From NCBI RefSeq assembly GCF_019799945.1, contig NZ_JABGCH010000022.1, positions 1 to 64,000 of the forward strand: a stretch of 64,000 bases of DNA, read 5' to 3'. Source of the stretch: Modestobacter marinus. GTDB taxonomy: Bacteria > Actinomycetota > Actinomycetes > Mycobacteriales > Geodermatophilaceae. The translations under genes and the position numbers were made by a program. Of this stretch, positions 16,401 through 26,150 are shown one piece after another; within the stretch, counting starts at the first letter, position 1; each line of letters begins with the position of its first letter. Below the pieces are notes generated by a model. It was not told where the DNA came from. It ran no database searches and was given only the letters and a program-made list of their open reading frames with translations.

Positions 16401-17447
16401 GTGCAGACGGACGTCGTGGTGATCGGAGCGGGGCAGGCCGGGCTGTCGGCGGCCTACGAGCTGCGACGGGCCGGCGCCGACTTCGTCGTGCTGGACGCCG
16501 ACGCCGGACCCGGTGGCGCCTGGCAGCACCGCTGGCCGTCGCTGCGCCTGGACCGGGCGCACCGGATCGCCCCGCTGCCCGGCATGGACCTCCCCGCGGC
16601 GGACCCGGCGACGCCGGCCAGCGAGGTCGTGTCCGAGTACTTCGCCGAGTACGAGCGGCACTTCGACCTGCCGGTCCGCCGTCCGGTCCGGGTGCGCGCG
16701 GTGCACCGGGACGACGACGGCTTCGTGCTGGACACCAGCGAGGGGGAGTGGACGGCGCGGGGGCTGGTCAGCGCGACCGGCACCTGGACCCGCCCCTTCT
16801 GGCCGGCGTACCCGGGCCGCGAGCTGTTCCGGGGACGGCAGCTGCACGCCGCCGACTACCGGGGCGCCGAGGAGTTCCGCGGGCAGTCGGTGGTCGTCGT
16901 CGGCGGCGGCACCTCGGCGGTGCAGCAGCTCATCGAGATCAGCGAGGTCGCGGACACCACCTGGGTGACCCGACGGCCGCCGGTGTGGCGGACCGAGCAG
17001 TTCGACGAGGACGCCGGCCGGGCCGCGGTCGCCCTCGTCGAGCGGCGGGTGCGGGCGGGCCTGCCCCCGGGCAGCGTGGTCAGCGTGACCGGGCTGATGG
17101 AGACGGACGAGGTGCGGGCGGCCCGCGCGCGCGGGGTGCTGGCCCGGTTGCCGGTCTCCGACCGGCTGACCGCCGACGGCGTCGTCTGGGACGACCCGGC
17201 GCTTGAGGTGCGGGCGGACGCCGTCCTCTGGGCGACCGGATTCCGTGCCGCGCTGGACCACCTGGCCCCGCTGCACCTCCGCGCACCCGGTGGCGGCATC
17301 GCCGTGGACGGCACCCGGGTGGTCGCCGAGCCGCAGCTGCACCTGGTGGGCTACGGGCCCTCGGCGAGCACGATCGGCGCCAACCGGGCCGGGCGCAGCG
17401 CCGTCCGGGAGCTGCTGCGCACGCTGGAGAGCCAGGCCGCCGCCTGA
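16401..17447 (+). CDS. Flavin-containing NAD(P)H-dependent monooxygenase-like oxidoreductase
   Basis: A 348-residue two-dinucleotide-fold flavoprotein. The FAD motif VVIGAGQAGLSAAYEL is at the N-terminus and an NAD(P) motif VVVGGGTSAVQQL is near residue 170. The fingerprint FRGRQLHAADY between them matches the F-x-G-x-x-x-H-x-x-x-Y/W pattern of FMOs and Baeyer-Villiger enzymes, and ATGFR closes the fold. It starts 39 bp after the methyltransferase on the same strand, so co-transcription is likely. It could be a trimethylamine-like or thioether monooxygenase; the substrate is unproven. Confidence 0.85.
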   Translation: MQTDVVVIGAGQAGLSAAYELRRAGADFVVLDADAGPGGAWQHRWPSLRLDRAHRIAPLPGMDLPAADPATPASEVVSEYFAEYERHFDLPVRRPVRVRAVHRDDDGFVLDTSEGEWTARGLVSATGTWTRPFWPAYPGRELFRGRQLHAADYRGAEEFRGQSVVVVGGGTSAVQQLIEISEVADTTWVTRRPPVWRTEQFDEDAGRAAVALVERRVRAGLPPGSVVSVTGLMETDEVRAARARGVLARLPVSDRLTADGVVWDDPALEVRADAVLWATGFRAALDHLAPLHLRAPGGGIAVDGTRVVAEPQLHLVGYGPSASTIGANRAGRSAVRELLRTLESQAAA

Positions 17448-17486
17448 GCAGGGTTCACCGGGCCCCCGGCTCGGTAGGAGAAGGGC

Positions 17487-17762
17487 ATGAGCGAGAGCCC
17501 CGACAGCGTCCTGCCCGACACCGCGATGGCCACCGGCAACGACGAGGGGATGTCGGGCGAGCGGAACCCCGCATCGCTCGACTCCGAGGAGAGGGAGATG
17601 CTCGAGGCACTCGAGCACCCGGAGGGCGGGCCCGCCGAGCCCGCGGTCGAGGACTCCCCGGAGGTGGCCTCCGCCGTCGCCGACGATGCGCCGCTGCCCC
17701 TCGCCGGCGACCGGGGCGGCCCCCAGGACGACGGGCTGACCCCCGAGTTCACCGACGAGTGA
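17487..17762 (+). CDS. Small acidic hypothetical protein
   Basis: A 91-residue, strongly acidic, Pro- and Ser-rich protein with no hydrophobic segment and probably little fixed structure (SLDSEEREMLEALEHPE is the only likely helix). A clear AGGAGAAGG site precedes the ATG, which supports real translation. It may share an mRNA with the upstream flavoprotein. I do not recognise a family. Confidence 0.65.
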   Translation: MSESPDSVLPDTAMATGNDEGMSGERNPASLDSEEREMLEALEHPEGGPAEPAVEDSPEVASAVADDAPLPLAGDRGGPQDDGLTPEFTDE

Positions 17763-17780
17763 GCCGTTCCCCGGCTCAGC

Positions 17781-19007
17781 TCATCCCGTCCCGGCCGTCG
17801 AGGACGGGTGCTGGCGCGCGGTCGGGATCGCCGGGCACGAGTGCGGGGTGTCGTCGAACGGCCGCTCGTTCAGGACGTTGCTGCTGGGCGGGGCCGACGT
17901 GGCGGGTGAACCCGCCGCGCCGGCCGAGGCCCGGCGTCCGTCCCTGGTCTCCGGTGCGGTCTCCTCGGCCTTCAGGATGCGCAGGAAGTAGCGCTCGGAG
18001 AACCCCGCCAGGAACCCGACCAGGAGGAAGGTCCCGCCACTGGTGACCTCCACCCCGGTCAGGACCTGCCAGGTGAGGAAGAAGTACAGCGTCAGGGCCG
18101 CGACGGCGCCGACCAGGGGCTTGAGGGCGAGCCTCAGGATGCTCGCCCGGTAGTCCAGCAGCGTGGTGGTCGCGTCCCGGGTCGCGAGCAGGCCGCTCAG
18201 GATGCCCCCGACCGCGCCGACCGCGCAGACCGCGGCGGCCGACACCCACTGGGTCACCAGCGGGTTCTCGAAGGTGGCGACCGGCCAGCCCCGGAGCTGC
18301 GAGGCCCGCAGGTCGATCACCGCGTAGGGGGCGACGAGGAACAGCATCACGAGTGCCCCCGTCATGTACAGCAGCAGCATCCGGAGGCGGGTGACCTGCA
18401 GGTCGTCGGCGATGGCGTCGTCCTGCTCGAACTCCTGGAGGTGGTTCAGCGCGTCCTCCAGCGCGCTCCGCAGGAAGCGGTCGTCGTCCTTCTTCCGAGC
18501 GGCCTCGAGGGCGTCGGTGAGCCACTGCGCCTCCGGTCCGGCGCTCCGCAGCCGCGCCGTCACCGCGTCGCAGCGCAGCCCGAGGTTGCCGTAGGGGTAC
18601 AGCCAGACGAGGGTCACGTCCGCGAGGAACAGCAGGTTCGAGCAGACGAAGAAGTTGGCGCGCCGGCTCTGCAGGTGGCTCTTGGCCTGGTGCAGGTACT
18701 CGCTGCACCGCTGCGCGTAGCGACGCTCGACGCTGGTGAGCTCCGTTCCGTCGCCGATGGAGACGAGCAGGTCGCCCCGCACCTTCACGTACCGACGGGT
18801 GAGCAGGCTCAGGGTCGAGATCGAGTACTGGCGGCGGCGGAGCGCGCCCTGCCTGGAGTCGAGTGGGCCCGGGTCCAGCTCCGGCTCCTCTGCCGCCGCC
18901 CGCCCGACCGTGCGCCGGCTCACCGGCGGCCGCAGTCGGTGGACGTCACCGCCACCGAGGACGGCGTCCCCACCTGCCTCGACCTGGTCCTGCTTCCGCA
19001 ACAGCAC
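17781..19007 (-). CDS. Four-helix membrane protein of unknown function
   Basis: A 408-residue protein not recognised by family. About 120 soluble N-terminal residues with charged segments precede two hydrophobic pairs: LLYMTGALVMLFLVAPYAV, AAVCAVGAVGGILSGLLA, then AVAALTLYFFLTWQVL and GTFLLVGFLAGFSERYFL. A central helical segment (DDDRFLRSALEDALNHLQEF) looks like a coiled coil. The last pair resembles the DUF-type bacterial membrane proteins that end in GFSER. The GTG at 19007 has AAAGGGGGA upstream; an ATG at 19088 would add 27 low-complexity residues. It lies 135 bp downstream of the phytochrome operon on the same strand. Confidence 0.7.
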   Translation of the reverse strand: MLLRKQDQVEAGGDAVLGGGDVHRLRPPVSRRTVGRAAAEEPELDPGPLDSRQGALRRRQYSISTLSLLTRRYVKVRGDLLVSIGDGTELTSVERRYAQRCSEYLHQAKSHLQSRRANFFVCSNLLFLADVTLVWLYPYGNLGLRCDAVTARLRSAGPEAQWLTDALEAARKKDDDRFLRSALEDALNHLQEFEQDDAIADDLQVTRLRMLLLYMTGALVMLFLVAPYAVIDLRASQLRGWPVATFENPLVTQWVSAAAVCAVGAVGGILSGLLATRDATTTLLDYRASILRLALKPLVGAVAALTLYFFLTWQVLTGVEVTSGGTFLLVGFLAGFSERYFLRILKAEETAPETRDGRRASAGAAGSPATSAPPSSNVLNERPFDDTPHSCPAIPTARQHPSSTAGTG

Positions 19008-19142
19008 TGTGGTCCCCCTTTTTCCGCCAGCGGGTCCCCGACCCGGCGATGGCTTCCCTCCACTGTCGGAGGCACCACGCACGGTCACCAGCCACCCTGG
19101 GTGGCGGGAACCCCCACCTGGAGGCCGGCGGCGGCCCGCCGG

Positions 19143-21521
19143 TCAGCGCTGCGGGGCGAGCCGGACCGCGATGAGCGCGACGTCGTCCTCGTTGCGCTCG
19201 GGCAGCAGCCGGCCGAGCAGCTCGTCCACCAGGCCCTCGACGTCCCCCGAGCCGACCGCCGCGAGCTCGGCGACGAGCCGCTCGACGCCCACGTCGAAGA
19301 CCTGGTCGCGCCGCTCGACGAGCCCGTCGGTGTACAGCAGCACCGTCGAGCCGCGCTCGACCGTCGCGACGTGGTCGGACCGGGCCGCACCGGCCTGCAC
19401 GCCGAGCAGGAGCTCGGGGCGGTGGCCGGACAGCACCTGCACCTGCCCGTCCGGGGCGAGCACCACCGGGGGCGGGTGGCCGGCGTTGGACCAGCGCAGC
19501 CGGGTGACCCCGCGCTCGGACTCCTCCCCGGTCTGCTCCAGCCGGGCGACCAGCACCGTGGCCACGGTCCGCAGCTGGAGGCCGTCGATCGCCCGGTCCA
19601 GCCGGCCGAGGACGGCCGCCGGGCCCTCCGCGCTGTCGTAGGCGATCCCGCGCAGCAGCCCGCGCAGCTGACCCATGCAGGCCGCTGCCTCGGTGTCGTG
19701 CCCGACGACGTCGCCGATCACCAGCATCGTGCTGCCGTCGGGCTGCTGGAACACGTCGTACCAGTCGCCGCCGACCTGGGCCTCGCGCGCGGCGGGGACG
19801 TACCGCACCGCGAAGCCGAGGTGGTCGGCGTGCGGCGGCTCGGACAGCAGGCTGCGCTGCAGCGTGACCGCGGCCCGGGCCACCCGCCGGGACCGCGCGT
19901 ACAGCGCCTCCAGCAGGTTGGCGCGCAGGTCACCGGTCTCGGCCAGCTGGGCGGGGCTCCACGGCTCGGAGCGGTTGCGCACGACCTCCCGCCAGCGGTC
20001 GAAGGACCGCCGCGGCGACAGCCGGATCGTGTCGCCCTCGCGTTCGGCGATCGCCTTGTTGTGCGGGTCGCCGCCCCAGTCGACGGAGTGCACCTGCTCC
20101 GCGCGGGTCCAGAGGACGAACTGCCCCTCCGGCAGCGGCAGCGCGAGCACGCCGCACGCCAGGTCGGCCGGGACGCCGAGCTGCGGCGCGACCAGCGGGA
20201 GCCGGTCGGTGCTGACGACGTCATGGCCCTGCCCGGCGGCCCACTCCGCGAGTGCCGTGACGACGTCCGCGGGCAGCGGCACCCCGGCCGTGCCGGTGTT
20301 GCCCTGCAGGCTCACCACGAGGGAGTCGGCCGGGACGACGTCGAGCAGCCCGGGCCGGCCGAGCAGCGTCTCGGCGAGCGGACGGTCCTCGTCGAGCGCG
20401 GCCGCGGTCAGCCAGGCCATGGTGGACCGCACCTGCAGCGCCCGCCGGTGCTCCTCGTCCTCGGCCCGGTCGACCAGGCGCAGGGACAGCGTGGACCCGA
20501 GGAACTCCGCCGCGGCGCGCGTGGCGTACGGCGGGGCGTGCGGACCGGAGTAGTGGTGGCAGGCGATGAGCCCCCACAGCCGGTCGTCCCGCAACAGGGA
20601 GATCGACATCGACGCCCGCACGCCCATGTTCTGCAGGTACTCGCAGTGGATCGGCGAGACGCTGCGCAGCGTGGAGTAGGTGAGGTCCAGCGGGCGGCCG
20701 GTGGCGGGCAGGTCGACCGGCTCCAGCGGCGCGGGGGTGTACGTGACGTCCGAGATGAGCCGGATCCAGTTCTTCTCGTACAGCGCCCGGGCCTGGGCCG
20801 GGATGTCCGAGGCGGGGTAGTGCAGGCCGAGGAAGGAGTTGAGCTCCGGAGCCTTCGCCTCGGCGACGACCTCGCCGTTGTAGTCGGGGTCGTAGCGGTA
20901 CACCATCACCCGGTCGAAGCCGGTCATGGTGCGCACGGCCTCCGCGGTGATGTCGTAGAGCTCCTGCAGCGAGGTGGCCCGGTTCAGCTCGCTGATCGTG
21001 CCGCGCACCGCCTGGTAGGTGTTCGGGAACGAGAACGGGCGGGGTCCGTACGCCGGCTCCAGCTCGATGACCAGGGTGCTCGACGGCGTGGCGGCGGGCA
21101 GGCCGCCCACCGGCGGCCCGGTGTCGGCCAGGGGCAGGCCGACGGTCTCGGGGCTGTGCGCGGCGCGGTGCAGGATCGCGTCGACCGGGCAAGGGGTGCC
21201 GTCGCAGTCGACGATCAGCTCCACGGGGTTGCGCTCGCGCAGGTCACCGAAGGCGCTCGCGGAGCGCGCCACAGCCTGGGCCGGGACGACGCCGAGCACC
21301 TCGGCCAGCGGCCGGCCCAGCGCCGCGTCCCAGGCGACGCCCACCACGTCGGCGAGGTTCCGGGACACCTGACGGACCACCATGTCCGGTTCGCTGACCG
21401 CCAGCAGCACCCCGCGCGGCTGGATGCTGCCCGGGACGTGGATCGGCTCCCGCTCGCAGTTGCCCAGGTCGACCGGCTCGCCCGGCGCCAGCCACGGGCC
21501 GGACTGCAGCTGGTCGGTCAC
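19143..21521 (-). CDS. Bacteriophytochrome with PP2C-type phosphatase output (PAS-GAF-PHY-SpoIIE)
   Basis: A 792-residue red/far-red photoreceptor. The biliverdin-attaching Cys is at residue 22 in LGNCEREPIHVPGSIQPRG. The GAF domain has PASDIP (about 235-240), SPIHCEYL with the chromophore His (about 288) and IACHHYSG with the second His (about 320). PHY follows to about residue 500. Instead of a histidine kinase, the output is a PP2C/SpoIIE phosphatase with AQVGGDWYDVFQ (about 582), VIGDVVGHD, LLYTDGLVE and EDDVALIAVR, which supply the metal-binding Asp residues. The GTG start overlaps the stop of the heme oxygenase gene. Light would thus control dephosphorylation of a protein, probably an anti-sigma antagonist. 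Confidence 0.93.
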   Translation of the reverse strand: MTDQLQSGPWLAPGEPVDLGNCEREPIHVPGSIQPRGVLLAVSEPDMVVRQVSRNLADVVGVAWDAALGRPLAEVLGVVPAQAVARSASAFGDLRERNPVELIVDCDGTPCPVDAILHRAAHSPETVGLPLADTGPPVGGLPAATPSSTLVIELEPAYGPRPFSFPNTYQAVRGTISELNRATSLQELYDITAEAVRTMTGFDRVMVYRYDPDYNGEVVAEAKAPELNSFLGLHYPASDIPAQARALYEKNWIRLISDVTYTPAPLEPVDLPATGRPLDLTYSTLRSVSPIHCEYLQNMGVRASMSISLLRDDRLWGLIACHHYSGPHAPPYATRAAAEFLGSTLSLRLVDRAEDEEHRRALQVRSTMAWLTAAALDEDRPLAETLLGRPGLLDVVPADSLVVSLQGNTGTAGVPLPADVVTALAEWAAGQGHDVVSTDRLPLVAPQLGVPADLACGVLALPLPEGQFVLWTRAEQVHSVDWGGDPHNKAIAEREGDTIRLSPRRSFDRWREVVRNRSEPWSPAQLAETGDLRANLLEALYARSRRVARAAVTLQRSLLSEPPHADHLGFAVRYVPAAREAQVGGDWYDVFQQPDGSTMLVIGDVVGHDTEAAACMGQLRGLLRGIAYDSAEGPAAVLGRLDRAIDGLQLRTVATVLVARLEQTGEESERGVTRLRWSNAGHPPPVVLAPDGQVQVLSGHRPELLLGVQAGAARSDHVATVERGSTVLLYTDGLVERRDQVFDVGVERLVAELAAVGSGDVEGLVDELLGRLLPERNEDDVALIAVRLAPQR

Positions 21522-22141
21522 GATCGGCCCGCCCGTGCCCCGCACCAGGCGGCGAGCGCGCCGAAGGTCTCCTGCGCCGCGCCGACCAGGCGGTCCGCGT
21601 CCCCGCCCGCGGCCACCCGGTCGCGGGTCACCTGCCGGAAGGCGTGCCACATCGACCCGGTGTCCTCGCCGTACGGCGAGAAGGCGGTGAGCCGGCCGGC
21701 GCCGGCGAAGTGGGTGAGCCCGGCCAGGTGCCGGTCGATGAAGACCCCGCCGAGCGAGGAGCCCTCCAGCACGTAGAGCCGGCCGAGCGCCTCGTCGGTG
21801 TCCGCCACCGGCGGCAGGTCCGGCGTGGCGACGGACTCGGACGCAACGCCGAGGGCGGCCAGGTCGGCGGCGAACAGGTGGCTGCGCCGGCGGCGCGACC
21901 AGTCGACCCCGGCGGCGTCGTCCGGCCGGGCCCGCGCCCAGGCGTCCAGCCCCGCCTCGGCCGCGCGCCAGAAGCCGTGCATCGCGATGAGCACCTGGAC
22001 CAGCCGGTCGCGGGTCAGCTGCGGGTCGAGCAGGTCCAGGGTGTCCTCGACGGCCCGGTGCTCGACCGCGGTCGCGGTGCGCAGACGCCGGAGCACGTCC
22101 GTGCCCGCGGCCGGCAGCTGCGCCGTCGTCGTCTCTGCCAC
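21518..22141 (-). CDS. bphO: Biliverdin-producing heme oxygenase
   Basis: A 207-residue bacterial heme oxygenase that opens heme to biliverdin. The proximal heme ligand His is in ATAVEHRAVEDTLDLL (about residue 27). The distal helix has LEGSSLGGVFIDRHL, with the flexible GG that lets heme enter. The gene ends four bases inside the phytochrome gene (GTGA overlap), so it directly supplies the chromophore for its partner. The start GTG at 22141 has only a weak GGAA site; nearby alternatives would change the N-terminus by a few residues. Confidence 0.92.
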   Translation of the reverse strand: MAETTTAQLPAAGTDVLRRLRTATAVEHRAVEDTLDLLDPQLTRDRLVQVLIAMHGFWRAAEAGLDAWARARPDDAAGVDWSRRRRSHLFAADLAALGVASESVATPDLPPVADTDEALGRLYVLEGSSLGGVFIDRHLAGLTHFAGAGRLTAFSPYGEDTGSMWHAFRQVTRDRVAAGGDADRLVGAAQETFGALAAWCGARAGRS

Positions 22142-22222
22142 CCGGTTCCCGTCGTCGCCGGCGCCGGCCCGGATCCGGGGAGCGCGTCCGTCGCTGAGCT
22201 CATCAGCGACAACGAGCCTAGG

Positions 22223-22258
22223 CCAACCGACCGACGGGACGCCGGGTGCGTCGGTTGG
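22223..22258 (-). terminator. Stem-loop downstream of the PucR gene
   Basis: CCAACCGAC and GTCGGTTGG form a 9-bp stem around an 18-nt loop, directly after the PucR stop and before the heme oxygenase gene. No T-run follows. Terminator by position. Confidence 0.4.
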
Positions 22259-22263
22259 GCCGG

Positions 22264-23391
22264 TCAACCGTCCACGGCGGCCAGTCGTGCGGCGCGCACC
22301 CCGAGGTGCAGCAGCAGCCGGTCGGCGCCGTCGGCGAGGTCCAGGCCGGTGAGCTGCGCGATGCGGCCCAGCCGGTAGTACAGCGTCTGCCGGTGCACGC
22401 ACAGCCGGGCGGCGGTGCGCTGCGGGCTGCCGGCCGAGTCCAGCCACACCGCGGCCGTCTCGGTCAGCACGGGGTCGGTCAGCAGGGCGCTGAGCGCCGG
22501 GTCCGGTCCCGGCAGGACGGCGACCTGCCGCCAGGCGCCGAGCTCGGCCCAGGACGCCGCCGGCGCCAGGCGGGGGTCGACCGCGGCCACGCGTGCCGCG
22601 GTCCGGGCCTCCCGCCACTGCCCGGGCAGCTCCGCGCAGCCGCGGCGGGCCGCCGCCACCCCGGCCGTGCTCCCGGCCGGCAGCCCGGTCAGCGCGGCCG
22701 CCGCCAGCGCCCCGGCCGGACGCACGTCGCGGTCGTCGGCCAGGGGGAGGAGCACCGCCACGGCGCTGCCGTCGTCCAGCACGGCGCTGATCGCCCCCGC
22801 CCCCGGCGGCCGCCAGTCGGTGGGGAGCCCCGGAGCGGCCGGGCGCAGCGCCACCACGCTCACCGGTGTCCGGGACCCGAGGGCCGCGTCGAGGGACCGC
22901 CTGGCCCGGCCGCCGCCGGTCAGCACGGCGGCGAGGTCGGCGGCGAGGTCCGTCGTCCCCGGCCGCCCGGCCGCCAGCAGCCGGCCTGCCTCGGCAGCCA
23001 GCGCGACGGCCTCCGCCAGGCCCGGGGCGGCGGGGTCGGTGACGTCGGTGCGCCCGCCGTCGAGCAGCCAGAGGTAGCCGTGCAGCTCGCCGTGGGCGCG
23101 CACCGGCAGGCACAGCCGCGTGAGGATCCCCGCCGCCGGGTCGGCCGCCACCCGCAGCGGAGCGGTGGCCGTGGTGATGCCCTGCCCCTCGAACCACGTG
23201 CGGACCTCCGGCGTGGACCCGCGGCCGAGGATCGACCGGGTCCGGACGGCGTCCATCGCGGTCTCGGCGGGAGCCGGGCCGGACTCGTGCGCGCAGAACG
23301 CGAGGAGGGTGAAGTCGCGGTCCTCCAGCGTCGCGGGCGCACCGAGGGCACGGGACACCTCGTCCACCAGGTCCTGCAGGTCGTCGCGCAC
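22264..23391 (-). CDS. PucR family transcriptional regulator, likely proline-catabolism regulator
   Basis: A 375-residue PucR/CdaR-type regulator. The C-terminal HTH_30 domain is clear: DSAGSPQRTAARLCVHRQTLYYRLGRI (about residues 315-345). The middle region is a degenerate GGDEF-like domain and the N-terminus a sensory segment. It is divergent from proline dehydrogenase, the same layout as PruC/PruR-type activators of proline use in other actinobacteria, so it probably responds to proline or P5C and activates the put genes. GTG start at 23391. Confidence 0.88.
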   Translation of the reverse strand: MRDDLQDLVDEVSRALGAPATLEDRDFTLLAFCAHESGPAPAETAMDAVRTRSILGRGSTPEVRTWFEGQGITTATAPLRVAADPAAGILTRLCLPVRAHGELHGYLWLLDGGRTDVTDPAAPGLAEAVALAAEAGRLLAAGRPGTTDLAADLAAVLTGGGRARRSLDAALGSRTPVSVVALRPAAPGLPTDWRPPGAGAISAVLDDGSAVAVLLPLADDRDVRPAGALAAAALTGLPAGSTAGVAAARRGCAELPGQWREARTAARVAAVDPRLAPAASWAELGAWRQVAVLPGPDPALSALLTDPVLTETAAVWLDSAGSPQRTAARLCVHRQTLYYRLGRIAQLTGLDLADGADRLLLHLGVRAARLAAVDG

Positions 23392-23405
23392 GAGTCCTCC
23401 CGTCG

Positions 23406-23423
23406 TTCAGACGATCGTACGAA
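23406..23423. promoter_or_regulatory. Inverted repeat, candidate PucR operator
   Basis: TTC-N2-ACGATCGT-N2-GAA is symmetric about its centre and lies in the 127-bp region shared by the PucR and proline dehydrogenase promoters, 14 bp before the PucR start. Function inferred from position only. Confidence 0.4.
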
Positions 23424-23518
23424 GATGAGGGCCGGAGTCCCGACATCTGTCCCTGGTGCGGCGTGACCCGCCGTCCCTACCGTCGGAGGGGACAGCCAGA
23501 CCAGCCGGAGGTGCCGCC

Positions 23519-24451
<933 letters not shown>

Positions 24452-24462
24452 GGAGCACCCCG

Positions 24463-26091
24463 ATGTTGGACGCCGTCACCCAGGTCCCCGCGCCGCGCAA
24501 CGAGCCCGTGCGCGACTACGCCCCGAACTCTCCCGAGCGGGCGGCGCTCGAGCTGCGCCTGGCCGAGCTGGCCGCCGCCCCGGTCGAGCTGACCGCCACG
24601 ATCGGCGGCGCTCAGCGGATGCCCGCCGGTGAGCGCTTCGCCGTCGTCGCCCCGCACCGGCACGCCCAGGTGCTCGGCACCTCGGCGCACTCCACCGCGA
24701 CGGACGCCGCAGACGCCGTGCGCAGCGCCAAGGAGGCGGCGCCCGGCTGGGCCGACCTCTCCTTCGACGACCGGGCCGCGGTGTTCCTCAAGGCCGCGGA
24801 CCTGCTCGCCGGCCCCTGGCGGCAGACGCTGAACGCCGCGACGATGCTCGGCCAGAGCAAGACCGCCTACCAGGCCGAGATCGACAGCGCCTGCGAGCTG
24901 ATCGACTTCTGGCGCTGGAACGTGCACTTCGCCCGCCAGGTGCTCGCCGAGCAGCCGATCTCCGGCGCCGGGGTGTGGAACCGCGTCGACCACCGCCCGC
25001 TGGAGGGCTTCGTCTACGCCGTCACGCCGTTCAACTTCACCGCGATCGCCGGCAACCTGCCCACCGCGCCGGCGCTGATGGGCAACACCGTCGTCTGGAA
25101 GCCCGCGCCCACCCAGCAGCTCGCCGCCTGGCACACGATGCGGCTGCTCGAGGCGGGCGGGCTCCCGCCGGGGGTCATCAACATGCTGCCCGGCGACGGG
25201 ATCGCCGTCTCCGACGTCGTCCTCGCCGACCGCGACCTGGCCGGCATCCACTTCACCGGGTCCACCGCGGTGTTCCAGCACCTCTGGCGGACCGTGGGGC
25301 AGAACATCTCCGGCTACCGCGGCTACCCGCGCATCGTGGGCGAGACCGGCGGCAAGGACTTCGTCGTCGCGCACCCGTCGGCCGACGTCGACGTGCTGCG
25401 CACCGCGCTGATCCGCGGCGCCTTCGAGTACCAGGGGCAGAAGTGCTCCGCGGCCTCCCGGGCCTACGTCCCCTGCAGCCTCTGGGCCCGGATGCGCGAC
25501 GACCTCGTGGACACCACCGAGTCGCTGCCGATGGGCGACGTCACCGACTTCTCCAACTTCATGGGCGCGGTCATCGACTCCCGCTCGTTCGGGAAGCTGT
25601 CGAAGGTCCTCGAGGCGGCCCAGGACGACGACGCGCTCACCGTCGTCGCCGGGGGGACGGCGGACGACAGCGAGGGCTTCTTCGTCCGGCCGACGGTCAT
25701 CGAGGGCACCGATCCCGGGCACGAGGTGTTCACCACCGAGTACTTCGGCCCGGTGCTCGCCGTGCACGTCTACGACGACGGCGACTACGACACGGTGCTC
25801 AAGCAGATGGAGTCCGCGGCGCCCTACGCGCTCACCGGCTCGGTCATCGCCCAGGACCGGACGGCGATCGCGCACGCCCAGCGCTTCCTGCGGCACGCGG
25901 CCGGCAACTTCTACGTCAACGACAAGCCGACCGGCGCCGTCGTCGGCCAGCAGCCCTTCGGTGGCGGCCGGGCCTCGGGTACCAACGACAAGGCGGGCGC
26001 GGCGCAGAACCTGATGCGCTGGACCAGCACCCGGTCGATCAAGGAGACGTTCGTCCCGGCGACCGACCACCGCTACCCCCACATGGCGTAA
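24463..26091 (+). CDS. pruA: L-glutamate gamma-semialdehyde (P5C) dehydrogenase
   Basis: A 542-residue NAD-dependent aldehyde dehydrogenase of the P5C type; it oxidises glutamate semialdehyde to glutamate. Catalytic Cys is in QGQKCSAASR (about residue 330), the general base Glu in VGETGGKDF, and the N-anchoring TPFNFTAIAGNLP is diagnostic of this subfamily. The C-terminus has QPFGGGRASGTNDKAG. It forms an operon with proline dehydrogenase. The two steps are thus on separate polypeptides, unlike PutA. Confidence 0.96.
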   Translation: MLDAVTQVPAPRNEPVRDYAPNSPERAALELRLAELAAAPVELTATIGGAQRMPAGERFAVVAPHRHAQVLGTSAHSTATDAADAVRSAKEAAPGWADLSFDDRAAVFLKAADLLAGPWRQTLNAATMLGQSKTAYQAEIDSACELIDFWRWNVHFARQVLAEQPISGAGVWNRVDHRPLEGFVYAVTPFNFTAIAGNLPTAPALMGNTVVWKPAPTQQLAAWHTMRLLEAGGLPPGVINMLPGDGIAVSDVVLADRDLAGIHFTGSTAVFQHLWRTVGQNISGYRGYPRIVGETGGKDFVVAHPSADVDVLRTALIRGAFEYQGQKCSAASRAYVPCSLWARMRDDLVDTTESLPMGDVTDFSNFMGAVIDSRSFGKLSKVLEAAQDDDALTVVAGGTADDSEGFFVRPTVIEGTDPGHEVFTTEYFGPVLAVHVYDDGDYDTVLKQMESAAPYALTGSVIAQDRTAIAHAQRFLRHAAGNFYVNDKPTGAVVGQQPFGGGRASGTNDKAGAAQNLMRWTSTRSIKETFVPATDHRYPHMA

Positions 26092-26112
26092 GGACCCCCT
26101 CGCCCCCCACCC

Positions 26113-26140
26113 CTCGCAGGCTCGCGGCGACCCCTGCGAG
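26113..26140. terminator. Hairpin between convergent pruA and gluconokinase genes
   Basis: CTCGCAGG and CCTGCGAG pair around a 12-nt loop in the 59-bp gap between two converging stops. No T-run. Confidence 0.45.
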
Positions 26141-26150
26141 AGGGCCCGGG

